From: Mugil cephalus
Lineage: Eukaryota; Chordata; Actinopteri; Mugiliformes; Mugilidae
NCBI RefSeq assembly: GCF_022458985.1
Contig: NC_061781.1
Span: 16,399,001 to 16,463,000 of the forward strand
Direction: 5' to 3'
DNA: 64,000 bases
Below, piece after piece: positions 14,171-26,400 of this stretch. The stretch's first letter is position 1, and each line of letters opens with the position of its first letter. The notes under the pieces are model-generated. The model had not been told where the DNA came from. It ran no database searches and was given only the letters and a program-made list of their open reading frames with translations. Made by a program: the position numbers and the translations under genes.

Positions 14171-14599
14171 TCAGTCTTTTTGACAAGATCCTGCTTCTTG
14201 TGCACAGATATGTCTCCATTTCTCCCCACTCCATAGCTACACATGCTTTGTTTGCATCTATAGCTAAAGATCCTATAGACTCATTTCACCTGATTTTCTT
14301 TCCATCCAGACACAGGTGCTCACTTGACTTTATTCCAACAGAAGAAAAAAAAACACATGACTTTTCCACTGGTTGCTGATAAGTTCACTTATCGTCAGTA
14401 TGACACGTCTTCAGAAGCAAAACTGTCTGGGGGGAAAAACACACGTGTCTTTCACCTGCTGCTGTTAAAACTGAAAGGAGGGAGAGGCTGGGTCAGGGAG
14501 CGGCACATCCTCTCATTATTTCGGGGGGTGTCTCCTCATACGCGCAGCCAGGCGAGGCTGGATGGGAGACAGAGGCAGATCAGCGATGTCACTGAAGGA

Positions 14600-14777
14600 A
14601 GTGGTGCGCGCCTGACAGGGTGATGGGGTGAGAGGATGAGGATGACAGCGCAGTTATTTCACGCAGACCCAAACTTGATCCCACGTCCCCGTTTGAAGAG
14701 GCATTTCCACTCGAGAACGTGAAAGCTGATGGAGAGCTGATGCGGTTGAAATATCTTATTTTCTTCAAGTTTGAAAG
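14600..14777 (+). other. nhlh2: Candidate non-coding first exon of nhlh2
   Basis: A strong splice donor, TTGAAAG then gtaagttg, lies at 14777/14778 and pairs with the clear acceptor ttctttcag at 15351/15352 directly before the coding exon. The transcription start is not visible, so the left boundary is approximate; there is no TATA box. An E-box CACCTG occurs near 14454. Confidence 0.45.
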
Positions 14778-15373
14778 GTAAGTTGTACTGCTTCTCGATG
14801 AGTTGCGCGTTGTTCTGCAATACGGTTTATAGTTTAATTACAGGTTTGGGTATTAAATCAACCTTTAGGGGGCACATTTTATATTTAAAACGTTACGAAA
14901 TTTCCGAAGAACGTAAAGAAAACTGCAAAAACTGCTGCAAAATTGCAAAATTTGTTGTCGCACCTCCATGATCGATTAAAAAAAAAATCAGAATATAATA
15001 TGATATAATAATTATACAATGCTTCCATTGTGTTCTTTTTTGTCTCTTATTCTTTCAGCATCTCGGACCGTGCCAAAGATTTCTGGTGCAGTAACATCAA
15101 TGATCGGCCACTGAGGGGCAGCACGAGTCCCTCATATTTCTGCCTTCTTTGTGCAGACATTTTTTATTCGTATTACTATTATATAGCCACTAAAGAAAAC
15201 ACATTTGTCAGGTTAATGAGCAACTCCCAACGCTGTCACCATTTGCATCTTATCTCAGTTCAAAGTTGAGACGGGCCTGTTCCCAGGCACCTGTCTCTCA
15301 ACGGAAGCTACATGTGTGTTTTACCTTTACTCAGCCGCCACTCTTCTTTCAGGACGTTTGACGTGTGAGGACT

Positions 15374-15721
15374 ATGAGGAATTTGATGCTTAGATCTGAC
15401 CACCGGGAGTCTGATTTCCCCTGGAGGCAAACGGATCCAGGGACCTTTCTGGACACTTTCAACGCGCCGCACATGTCCATGGATGGAAAGGACAAGGCGC
15501 GCTCCAGGGAAGAGAAGAGGCGCAGGAGGCGTGCAACGGCCAAGTACCGATCTGCCCACGCCACCAGGGAGCGGATCCGCGTTGTGGCCTTCAATGTGGC
15601 CTTCACAGAACTGAGAAAGCTGCTCCCAACGCTTCCACCGGACAAAAAGTTGTCCAAGATTGAAATCCTGCGTCTGGCGATTTGTTACATCTCCTACCTC
15701 AACCACGTGCTGGATGTTTAG
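15374..15721 (+). CDS. nhlh2: NHLH2-type neuronal basic helix-loop-helix transcription factor
   Basis: Nuclear bHLH factor of the HEN family, which binds E-boxes as a dimer in developing neurons and endocrine cells. The whole CDS lies in one exon with its acceptor at 15351/15352. From the ATG at 15374 it gives 115 aa; the internal ATG at 15386 (111 aa) fits the usual N-terminus about as well. Residues from about 44 to the end hold the basic region ([20 protein letters not shown], then RERIR) and the HLH, ending in the family-typical SYLNHVLDV. The basic-region glutamate of RERIR is intact. Differences from mammalian NHLH2 include RVVAFNVAF where mammals have RVEAFNLAF, and a shorter N-terminus. 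NHLH1 has nearly the same bHLH; the neighbours vangl1 and casq2 favour NHLH2 over the NHLH1-VANGL2-CASQ1 paralogous block. Confidence 0.92.
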   Translation: MRNLMLRSDHRESDFPWRQTDPGTFLDTFNAPHMSMDGKDKARSREEKRRRRRATAKYRSAHATRERIRVVAFNVAFTELRKLLPTLPPDKKLSKIEILRLAICYISYLNHVLDV

Positions 15722-16080
15722 GCTGTGAGGGCCAACAGCTGGAGGATGGCCTGAGGATGACAGTTCAAACACTGCTACTACAGAGGAACTTTAAATGACG
15801 TCACAGGATTTGAGGAATTCCATATGTGTTAACACTGTGGAGTAGACCAACACAGAGGGTCATTACTGCATTACATACTTTTCTATATAGGAAATCAGTT
15901 TCAGAAAAACTTAATATCACACCAAGAATGATATGAATTAAATGAATTAGAAAACTGTATTACATTATATCTGTGAGTCAAACTGTGATAATATTACTGT
16001 GTATGTGCTTGTATTGTGTTTCCAGTTTGCACCTGTTTGTAAATATATTTATTTCAGCTGTGTACACTGACAGTAAATAC

Positions 16081-16140
16081 ACAGATCAGCCACAACATTA
16101 TAACCACTAACAGGAGAAGTGATATAATATACAGGTGCAT
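16081..16140 (+). mobile_element. Tc1/mariner-like left-end fragment near the nhlh2 3' end
   Basis: ACAGATCAGCCACAACATTA followed by TAACCACTAACAGGAGAAGT matches the left end of the copy at 52062. It begins about 360 nt after the nhlh2 stop codon and may lie in its 3' UTR. Only about 60 bases are recognisable. Confidence 0.55.
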
Positions 16141-18490
16141 TCAGTGCTACTGTGTGTCGGCATTGAAATTCAAATTTTGAGAGGCAAAAAAAAGCGTGTC
16201 CCACTGTTTTCGGGATTGAGGTCAGTGTGATTTTTATTGGCATTCGCATCAATAATTTTTGATGACTTCGGCCTAAAAATATCCACAGCAGGCAAAAACA
16301 GTCCCCCGCACCACATTATGAAAGGGAACCTGCTCCCCTCATTGATTTCTGCTGCAGGTCTGTTTTTGTGACCCTTCATTTAGTGGAGCGACAGATTTGA
16401 AATACTGAGATGAGTGGCTGAGAATGTGAGGTTCTGACATTCTGCACGATATGTGTTATTACTGCACGAGTTCAGGCTGTGGACGTGAAGCCGCTTGTCC
16501 CTTTGCTTTTCCCCTCCATTAGTCAGAGGCCACGCTCCTCCTATCAAGCCTTTATGTGAATTTCTCTGCAGAGTAATGTGACCCAAGGGGCTCAAGGTAT
16601 TGTTCGTGCCCACTCCAGCAGCAAGAGTGACTGCCCTTTGTGTGTACACTCCACATTACACACACACCACACACTGGTCTACACACTGCGTACAATCGTT
16701 ATATATAATAATGCAGTGGATTTGGAGGGAAGGGGGTGGGAGTGTAGATGTTGTACTTGAAGTACTTCATGAAGATGAAGGCTAAAGAATGGTTTTAGTC
16801 TCTACTGGTAAAATAGGAATTAAAATTGCATAAATGTTGAGTATTGGGTGTGTTTTGTGTTATTCTGGGCAATCTATGTAAAGTAACACTTCCTGCAAAT
16901 TTCAGTTCGGTGAAGATTTCATATTTTTTAAAGGAGCAACTCTGATCTCATCACTGTATCATTAAGGGCTGCATGATCTGTGGGGGTATTTAAAATATGG
17001 GTGTTCCCTGAACTTCTGCAAACACTGCTGTATATATATTTATTGCATAAAAATGAGATGTCATTCATACTGACCTGGGAAAAGTGTCTTGAATGCAATG
17101 TGAAATAATTTTGTGAAGGAAAAGTCATTTGCAAGGTTAAGAGCGAACTTCTTACTAATGTATATATTTTAGTTTTTGTACAACAACCCATTCATTCTTA
17201 TTTGTCTTGCAGCCTGTTTGCATCTTACCCCTCTTGCCCCTTTTTTTTCCAACTGCGTGCAAAAGTGACCCACTTCATAATAGCGAAAAATGTTATGTTT
17301 TCCTTACATTTAGTCTCTGCCATCTGGCCAGAGATAGAAGGCCCTATGGCAGTTTAAACAAAGCAGGAGCCATTTGAAGCAGGTCCATGCAGCAAGCCTC
17401 TGCTGCAGCGTCCGTCTCTAACCATCAGTTCTAGCAGCAGTAACACATGACATAGTCTAAGTTAACATATGCAGATGCTGGAAATAACCCAACATTTCCT
17501 CAACCATTTTTTAATAGTTAAACTGGTGTCATAGCTGGCTCTGTATCTGGTGTGATAACAAGCCTATATACAAATGAATTAATGGAATGATAAAGTATGA
17601 AGCACATGAAGCCCATATCAGGACCTGAACCTTGGGTTTGTGTGAAAATTTTTGGATGCAATCACTTGCCATTTCAATAGGTACACAGATGAAAACAATT
17701 GCATACTTGTACAACAGTCCTGCGTTTATTACTGAGAGAGCTATTATCTTGATGAGTCCGTTCTAGTCAGTGGACGAGGCCAAATGACAGAAATACTCCT
17801 GGGTTTAAAAACAAATAAAAACAGAAAAGTCTGCGCTGTCATTATGTGCATGATACAAAGAAATTGCACAGTACCCAGTGAATCACAAGCATACATAACA
17901 AAATGTTCTACATCATGCGCGCATGCACAAACTATTCCACTTACAGACAGACTGAGCACCACAAAGCACGTCCTCCAAAACAGTCATACCATTGAATTAC
18001 CAACTCTCCTACACTGAATATAAACTGAACATTAGAGCAGTCATGAGGGAGGATTTAGTGCAGGACCGTGTCAGAATATTAAAGTAAAAGTGGGTCTGCA
18101 TGCTGGACCGCGAGTGGCTTCCAAATGAATGATTATGGAAATCCCTTGCTTTTTTTTTTTGGAAATTAATTTAACCATTAAGGGTGAGCCGTTTTAATGA
18201 CAACTTTAACGGATTAAATAACTGTATGTAATGTAATGTAATGTAATGTATTTTTACGGATTATTTGTGTATAATAGATACTTAAATCATGAAAAACATT
18301 ATCTTTTAATTTATATTCATAATGGCCTTTGTAATGGCCTTTGTAATGTTTCTGTTTTTGGTAATCCTTCAGAGAACCTAGCATACAAGTCATATTTTAA
18401 GTGGGCGAGTTAAACTTTAGGTGAAATATTCCAACTTCCCTCGTCTCACTGAGGGCCCTGAAGGCTCGAAACGAGTCGTGAAGGACGACC
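16141..18490. other. Intergenic region downstream of nhlh2
   Basis: No coding exon is seen. A short (TAATG)n tract occupies about 18227-18250. The stretch near 17320-17410 is less AT-rich and more complex than its flanks and could be a conserved non-coding element, which sequence alone cannot show. Confidence 0.5.
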
Positions 18491-18559
18491 TCTTGTGGGT
18501 CGAAGAAGAAAATACTCCATTCTAGTGCACTTGAGTGTATTGTACATCCATGCTGCCTC

Positions 18560-18726
18560 TCTTTCTGATCCTGCTAACCACAATGGCCAGTCTCGTATGA
18601 GGGAGCTGCCTCTCACAGACGCGCCTCACATCAGCAGCAGCTGCGGCAGCACCGCGACCACCGCGGCATTATTCACCGAGGCGGGGACGCAACCCTAAAG
18701 GAATATGAAACACTTCTGAGACAAAG
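18560..18726 (+). other. vangl1: Candidate non-coding 5' exon of vangl1
   Basis: A CpG-containing, GC-rich stretch with GCAGCAGCTGCGGCAGC ends in a good donor, ACAAAG then gtagga, at 18726/18727. It lies about 4.5 kb upstream of the vangl1 start-codon exon, whose acceptor at 23244/23245 shows that at least one upstream leader exon must exist. The link is inferred, and the TATA-containing segment near 19126 is a rival. Confidence 0.35.
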
Positions 18727-19125
18727 GTAGGACAATCGGCTATCATGATGCGGCGTTGAGTACACCGGGTGTAGCCTGTAAGTGCCAGGAGCCGGAGATA
18801 TGTAGGGTTTGCTGATGAAGTTCAATGCTGCCGTCGTGGGAGGAGGAGGAAATGGGTTCCTTCTCATCACACAGCATCATTAACCGCATTCGTAATGGAG
18901 GTTAAGATTTCAGTTTTGCCTTCTTTTTTTTTTTTTTTTTATTTGGACGCTGACCCCGTGCGTAAATAAACGATGTGCGCCAGCAGAACGCACGCTTTAT
19001 TTGAGGTGATTGTACATGATCAACCCCGATGTGCTTGAATGGCTACCGGATGAAAACGAGATCTGCTGTAACACAAACTGCTGCCGTGTGACAGGGGGGT
19101 AACATCCTTTGCTGTTGCAGTTGCC

Positions 19126-19132
19126 TATAAAA
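19126..19132 (+). promoter_or_regulatory. TATA box, possible alternative vangl1 promoter
   Basis: CTATAAAATAG is a near-ideal TATA element, followed about 30 nt later by a GC-rich stretch with CAGCAGCAGCAGCAGCTG. The position suits an alternative vangl1 promoter or a separate non-coding transcript. No matching open frame follows. Confidence 0.35.
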
Positions 19133-19789
19133 TAGAAGGACCAGGCTGCCTCTGCAGGGTGACGGCGAGCATCGCCATCAGCAGCAGCAGCAGCTGTTCG
19201 GAGGAGACGCAGCTGGATGAGGTGCTACTATGTCTGAAGCGGCTTCACGTGTCTCCTCTCCCACAGAGAGTCATGATGCTGCAGTGAAACTGAGCACAGC
19301 CTCACTTTGTTTAATTATTGAGCAGTGCTGATAGGTCCAGGACGGAGAGCTTGAATACATGATTCATCCAGTGGAGGGGAGGATATCAGTGTCCTGCCAT
19401 TAGTGATCAAAAGAAGGTGGCAGTGCTTGTGCCATTGTTCTCTTTTAAAATCCTGTTCTCTGACCCGTCATTGCAGTGCGCCAGAGGAAGAAGAAGAAGG
19501 AGACGTGTAATGAAAACTGGAGCTACCTTTAGGCTAAAGCGCAGGATCCCTCATAGCTTAGGCAGGATAGCGTAATACACGTTGCATTATAGAACAGTGT
19601 GTATTTGCAGACTTAAAGCACTGCTCTTAAAGTAGGAAGACACTGAGCTATCTATTCCACAACCGGCACCACCTCCCTCCCTGCCTCCCTCCCTCTGCCT
19701 ACTGTACTTTAATTTAGTTCCACATGAGCGGATCAGAGGGGACTAAAGTTTGCATTCCAGAGAACTGTGTCAGCTTTCTCCTTTTACTC

Positions 19790-19790
<1 letters not shown>

Positions 19791-19820
<30 letters not shown>

Positions 19821-19830
19821 GCGTGGGTGT
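19791..19830 (+). repeat. (TG)n microsatellite
   Basis: About 40 bases of near-perfect GT/TG dinucleotide repeat, with a few interruptions at the right end. It lies in the interval upstream of the vangl1 start-codon exon. Confidence 0.9.
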
Positions 19831-22800
19831 GAAACTACAGCAGGGGCAGGAGGGGTTGAGGTTCTATCCAGTTACTCAAAGGTCACAGGTTTGCTGCCTG
19901 AACATATCTAACAAATGCTTTTGTGCCCAGAAGCAAATGCCGGAGTGTCACAGCAAACAGTGAAAGACAAAAAAACAAAACAAAAAAAACACACACAGAC
20001 ACACAAGGTCCTGGGCACATCTTGACAAGTAAGGTCAGCGAAATAAGATAAAAGGCTGGAGTTTCATGCGTCGCTGGACCATCATTTTATTTAACATGTT
20101 AACAAACAGCTGTTCTTCTGGGTTATCAAAAGTCCATGGAGGGATTGGAGATTGTAATCACTATAAATAACGCCGGCGCACACTGTGTCACCCTTTGTTT
20201 GACGTCTGAGAGGTTTTACCCAGATTAGTGAGTTCTGTTACTCGTGTGTGTGTGTGTGCTAGTTAGGTTTCCACTGTTACTTATGCATTTATAGTCGTAC
20301 TGCTGGAGCAAATGATTAGTGCAGATAACATGAATACTGGTTGTTTTTTTCTCTTCTTCTGACATTTTCACTGTTGCTTGAAGACCATTTTAACATACTA
20401 AACTCTTGTCTGGGGTATTTTGGTTTCCAGTAGATGTGTAGCTTGAGTAGATGGTGAAAGATATCGCCAAGGCACCGATAAAATAAATAAACTAACGCAG
20501 CAGACAGCCAGCTGCTGCATCTGGCAGATTATGGCTTTATGCCACCAGGGCAGGGCACACATGAAGGAAGGAAGGCACGGGGCCTAATGGGTGTGAAAGG
20601 GAGGGCACAGATGCCATGGTAACCAGGCCCCTGCGTGTGTTCTAGATGAGCAATGAGCACTGATCTCTGCCATTTAGGGTGCCAACGCTGCATTGGATAC
20701 TTTAATTGGGCCTCCAGTTCTCTCTCTTTGCTCAAATTCAAGGGCAAAAGTCACACTAAAATCATGGGTTTAATTGATGTATTTCGGTCAGAGGAAGAAA
20801 CTACTGCCAAGTGTGTTGCAGCTTTCATGTATCTCTTCATGGCCTGTCAGGAATATAAAAAAAAATGTGTCCATAATGCAGCGTGCGCATGCATCTCTGG
20901 GCCTGGCTACGTGTAATTACAGTAGCTCCCACTGTGCTACGGCTTCCATCCGCTAAACCAACGCATTAATGAGTGTTTGTTTTACATTAGTGTCAGTTTC
21001 TGCCCTCGTGAGTCTCTTCCCTGTGCAGCCAAGCAGAACGGTCTGCAGCGATGCAACTGCGGTCCACTAGAGAATGTATTTTCCTCGCACGCCCCCTCAC
21101 AGTGGACTACTTTTTCTGGATTCGCCCATTCAGAGTACGCGGGCGGCCGAACGTCTCTGATGCACGCTGTTACTCCCGCATGCTTTATTCATAGTTATCT
21201 TTGGGTTGTAACTGATAGTTTTTCTTACCCCCTGGCTGCGATTTTCCACATGGCCTGTTTCTTGATGTCTCTTCATGCTCGCCTTGTGCATGAGTGGCTT
21301 CTCGGTGGGATCATCTTGGCCCACATAGCACTGCCACGCGCTCGGAGGTCAGCACTCAGGGAGTTAACGGCTTTTATTCAAATCGCAGACACATTCATTT
21401 AACCGTGCGGATGCTGCTCGTGATGAGAAGCTATTGTTTGCTCTTTGTGAACCTCTCGCTGTGCCGCCGCCTCCTGCCCTCACTCTCTAACACACACTCA
21501 CACACATAAGTGTATCACACAAATTTACTCTCAGCGGGGGTGATTGATTATTGCTGCTAGATGTGGCCTCCTGCCTCCAGTGTTGCCACGGCAACGGTGG
21601 ACGCTCCAGATGCGGGTTAGAGATGAGACGGATGACTTTATCATTAAAACTCTGGTTTGTGTTTCAATATTTTATGCTGCAACATCACCTTTGATTTAGC
21701 TTAACTGAAGTTCTGCATGTATTATATTCTGTCTTGTTTAACATTATGTCCTCCTGGTTTTAATGTGTCTCTACAGATTTAGCTTCTTGCACACCTGGAT
21801 GACGACACAAGTAATCCTAGAGCTCGTGATTATGATTTTGCATAACTAACATCTATTTTATGGCAATCCCTGATGGAAGACCTGAGCTTTTTCACGTACA
21901 CCAGGGACATTTTCCATGATAGATAGTGGAAGGAAAAAAAAAGACATAATGGAAATCAGCTACGTAGCAGTGTCTTCCTGTAAGCATTGTTATTGCAAGA
22001 GCATGATCTCCAAAGCATTTGCGGCCTAATATGCTGAACAGGCTGTTGGATCGTTTCTACGCACCATTGGCCACAGAGATAACAAACAGTCTGTAAACGA
22101 TGAGCAGAATAATCCTGGTTAGTAAAATGAGACGGAGCTGGGGGACGGTGATTGGCAGATGGTTGTCAGGACAACAGCTGGGAGACAGACAGGGTGTAGA
22201 TTGGGGTCTAAATGAATGGTCATGCATGGTGAGGCACCAAGATATCCTGGTGCGTACATCACGCAACATACATTAGGACTCAGGAAGTGAGTCTGGCAGA
22301 TTCAGTTTGATGTCATAATGACAAGATGTAGGGAAAAAAGGCTCCAGTGTTTAATAAAATGTACATATGGTCTATATTGTGTCAGATGATAGCGGTATTT
22401 CCGACTCAGTATGTTTAAATTAGCCTTTGTTTTTGCTCTAGATGAATAAATAGACAAAGGTAAGTGGATTTATGTCCCAGAATTGTGTTCCTGGTCATGT
22501 GGAGTTGACGCTGAAAGAGGGTTGACACCTTTATTACGGGAAAAACTCCCAGAAAAGACAAGGAATTATTGAAAAACCCATCACTGTTAATGGTGGTGGA
22601 GATTAGGGAGGGGCTACACCGGTTTAATCCCACACAAAGCACCTGATAAAAAGCAGATGTTTTGTGTCTGAAACCATCAGTTGAGAGTCACTAGTCTCCA
22701 CGTTCTTCAGAAACGCAGAATTTGCATCGTTTTTTATGGCACCTTTATTTAACAGGAAAGTCTCCTGAGATGCTTTATTATAATTATTATTATTTTTTTA

Positions 22801-23245
22801 CAAGAGAGATCTGGCCAAAAAGGCAGCATTTAGACACAGTGACATAACACATACACAAATAATTTGAGAGCTATAAAAAGAGAAAGCTTGCCCATTTAAA
22901 ATTCTTTGGAAACCTTATGGAACAAGTGTTAATTGTGCCATTTGAGTGTCTGGTTTTATGTCATTTTTTCCAAATAAAGTTTGAATCGTTGATTATTCCA
23001 AGCTGAGCGTGCTGAGGACAAAATAATTGCTCAGAACAGACTAAACATCCGTCTTTTAACTGCTTTAAGCTAAGAAACATTAGTGCGCTAGAGAAGAATA
23101 AATATGACTGCTTAAAATATTAATGATGGATTTTCTAATACAGTCTTGTACAGAAATATAGAAGCCTATCTAATGTATTATTTGTTGCACGTTGCAAGTT
23201 TTGAAGCAACCCTCATGCTGTTCACTCTATCTCCTCCCCTCTCAG
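19831..23245. other. Region upstream of the vangl1 start-codon exon, probably 5' intron
   Basis: No coding exon could be supported. The longer open frames, such as 20977-21402, do not resemble known proteins. If vangl1 starts near 18.6 or 19.2 kb, all of this is intron. Confidence 0.5.
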
Positions 23246-23249
23246 GTCA

Positions 23250-23339
23250 ATGTGGTTACTAAAGTGGCTCTCTGGGCTAGATGTCAGTCGTCGTGGATTC
23301 CTGTGGCCTGTCTCTATAGCAACCCATTCCTCTTCCTGA
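23250..23339 (+). other. Upstream ORF in the vangl1 leader
   Basis: An ATG four bases after the acceptor opens a 29-codon frame ending in TGA at 23337-23339, 85 nt before the vangl1 start. A second ATG at 23281 opens a 12-codon frame. Both exist only if the exon truly begins at 23246. Such uORFs could reduce translation of the main frame. Confidence 0.4.
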
Positions 23340-23424
23340 ACGCCGCTGCCAACTTACCCTCTCTGCCACACGACAAGTCTCTCCTCATCCCCCTGCCCAA
23401 TCGCTGGCTCTCAACTCCACTGGA

Positions 23425-26400
23425 ATGGACACCGAGTCGACCCACTCTGGCTACTCCTATCACTCCAGTCGCTCTGGGAGATCAAACAGACATGGGTACG
23501 TTTCCCGTCCAGTCTGTCTGACTGTCCTTCTCGTGACGTGAATCGGTCCCTACCGAATCATAATGAGATTGAGATGGACAAAGCTTGTGGATTAGGGTCG
23601 TTGCAGCTGAGTGGCTTTAACCTATTTCGGTGATTGCCTCTGCCTACCCTGAAAACGAGATATTCATCTGATCCTGTCATTCTCAAATATTCATTTTTTT
23701 CTTTGTAGGCCTGCGGCAAACAGTTTTATTATTTTCTCACACACTCACCTCTTAGCACAGAGAGTAGTGGTAACATTTGAAGCCATACAAAGCGTCCAGG
23801 GAGCAGCTGAAGGGGTTTGGTGCCTTCCTCAAATGGATGTAGATGAGATTTGAATCAGTGACTCTACACTCCCAAGCTCACTTGTCTCACTACTAGCCCA
23901 CAAATCCTCATTCTAGCCGATAAAATGTTAAGTATAAATTGACGGTTTTTAACGTCTTGATTTACCCAACAAACGTGGGTTTCATTAATTATCACAAATC
24001 ACACAAACTCGCAGATTCCCGCGTTCAGCTTCGGGCTGTAAATTACTTTGCAAACGTTGCAAGAAATGTCGGTTGAATGTTGGTTATTTCTCTGACTTAT
24101 CAATTCCCAGAGATCGAAGTCGAGAGCGACACAAAGCCAGCAGCAGCAAAGACAGCAGTCGCTCCGAGAGGTCTGTCGTCATCAACCCCCCTGACACGCC
24201 GTCCCAGGACTCGCCCGTCCACAACGGAGAGCCGCTGCCGGGAGAACCCTCTCCGGGAGCGGAGCAGGGAGACGACACCCAGGTATTTGTTGATGTCGAG
24301 TGTGTAGATAGGAGATGCTCAAAATTCTTACCCTACCAAATCATGTGTTTTTTTGTTTTTTTTTTGTGACGCAAACCTTGAAGCTGTCTCTGCCGCGGTC
24401 ATATTGCTCTAGATGAAGCAAGACAGGGCAGAAATCCGTGTATGGCCTTTGTGCCATGACATTATAAACTTGTACTCACACAGCTGGCTGCCCGCTGCCT
24501 GACACCTAATAATAACGGTAGTGACAAGGGATCAAATAGGTCAGTGCATTAGCATCCCTGCTGAAGCCCTGGATGTATTTGAACAGCTCTATAGTACAGA
24601 GTGTGCGTTTGTGTGTGATAGCCACTGGGTATAGCTGTCATGTGTGATGGGTCCTTCCATAAAGCAATTTTAGACACGGAGCTACGCACCAGAAAAAGAC
24701 AGACTGCACACGTGGCAGCGCACGGATTAGAGATTCAGTCAAATATTTGATCATTGTGTAAAGAAATGACAGAACAATGCGAGACGTTTCTAGTCTTTGT
24801 GCTAAACTGGCAAATTTTCTTTGCAGTTAATTGGAGGAACTGCATTGAATGTTAAAGCGTATGATAGGAGACGTAAAAACAAGAGGGGGAATGAGTGAGA
24901 AACAGAGAAAGCGATCAGTCTTACTTTTTATAGAAAACCCTGCCTTTGGCTACTTTCACAGTGTCTCTGACCTACTTGAGAAACTATAAACAGACCATTT
25001 TCTCATTGTCTATTCCCTATTAGTTTGTATGCTTGAAATAATTGCATAAAAGTTGTGTATTTGAACTTAAAGCTGACGTCTACAGCGTACTTTCCCAACT
25101 AATGAGCTAATTGATGTGATTTTCTGACCTATTTTGCCATCTCTGCCCTGCCGGGAAAGACGCATTCCTCAGTGGCATGTGATTGTCAGCCTGCTGCTTG
25201 CATCCATTGTCGCCAGTGTAAGGTGATCTGCCATTGTGCTGCGACGGCCCCTTGAGACAAACGTGTCCAAATGGCACAGAGGCATCCGCGGCGCCGTTGC
25301 CATCCCCACCATCACTGAAGTCCACTCCAACCAGATAAGAGAGCTGCTGCAACGCTCGCCGGTCTCCGGCGCAGAGACACATTCCCACAGATGGAGATTA
25401 GCCTTTAGCACCCAGCCAAACAGCACTTTGAGGAAAGATGATATGAATAATCCTCTATGTTTACACAGATGCCTATGACATAAGGATACGGTCTCGAAAC
25501 ACAGCTTGTGTGTGCCTGCGAGAGACTGAATGAGTCACAGACAGGTTGCCAAGTCCGTCACTGACACTGGCTGCGCTCCTTTATCCGACATTGTGACTCG
25601 TGTGTTTCCTCACAGCGTTAACACCAAACCGTATGGCGCTCTTTTTTTATTTAGCGCTTCACAACTTGCTCCCTTGCCCTTTTAAAAACACAGCCCTCAC
25701 AAAAGGAAGGAAGTGGTCAGCTAAAGACCTGTCAGGCTTCTGTAAAGCTTTAAAAGCCCCGTGACTTACTTCAGCAAAGAAAGAACACACACACACACTA
25801 TGGCGCTAATATCCCAATGAACACACAAAAAAACTGCATGTTAATGAGTTTTTAACCACAAGCCAGGCTAGCGAGGTAGAGTCTCTGCTTTTTGTCTGTG
25901 GCTGTGGCTGTTGTGCAGTTCTCCGTGGTGCTATGTTAGAACAGGTCTAGCAGTAATCCATATCCACATCCCCCGCCAGAAAAGACTGCCAAACAAGTCT
26001 CTCGCTCTGCTGTAACCCTCCTCTGTTTCACTCTGATTCTGTTTCACTACCTGCTCATCCACCGTATACAGAGATCAGGTCTGATTAGAGTAGCATTAAT
26101 CTCCAAAATGAATCCACTGAGGCTTAATGGTGTACTTAACAGTGTATTAGCTCATTCAGCGATACACTGTTTGCTTCCTCTGAATGAGACATCAGCACGA
26201 GAGCTTGCCTGTGTTAATGCCTTGGCGCGGAGGCTGTTTGGGAGAGTGAGATGTTCCGATTGTGCATCCTTAAATGTAGAATGTGATGCAGAATATGAAC
26301 TGTCATTGAACCCTTGTCACTGCTGTTATTATTAACTATTATGAGCGAAAGTAAGCAAGTAAAATAAAATCGGTGTGACTTTAAATACATACTTTACAAA

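Larger units (their letters stand above)
7123..14600. other. Intergenic region between nqo1 and nhlh2
   Basis: No exon could be supported. The first few hundred bases would hold the nqo1 promoter; a CCAAT box sits near 7260 and no convincing TATA box is seen. The rest is mostly AT-rich, with a CTCF-like motif at 9282 and a Tc1/mariner fragment at about 14020. The 144-codon frame at 11113-11547 opens with GTG and resembles no family I know. Confidence 0.6.

Noticed and set aside
15308-15772. Minus-strand open frame of 154 codons
   Set aside because: It is antisense to the nhlh2 coding exon, with composition explained by that exon.
20977-21402. 141-codon plus-strand frame upstream of vangl1
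   Set aside because: It has no similarity to any family I know and no splice sites joining it to vangl1.
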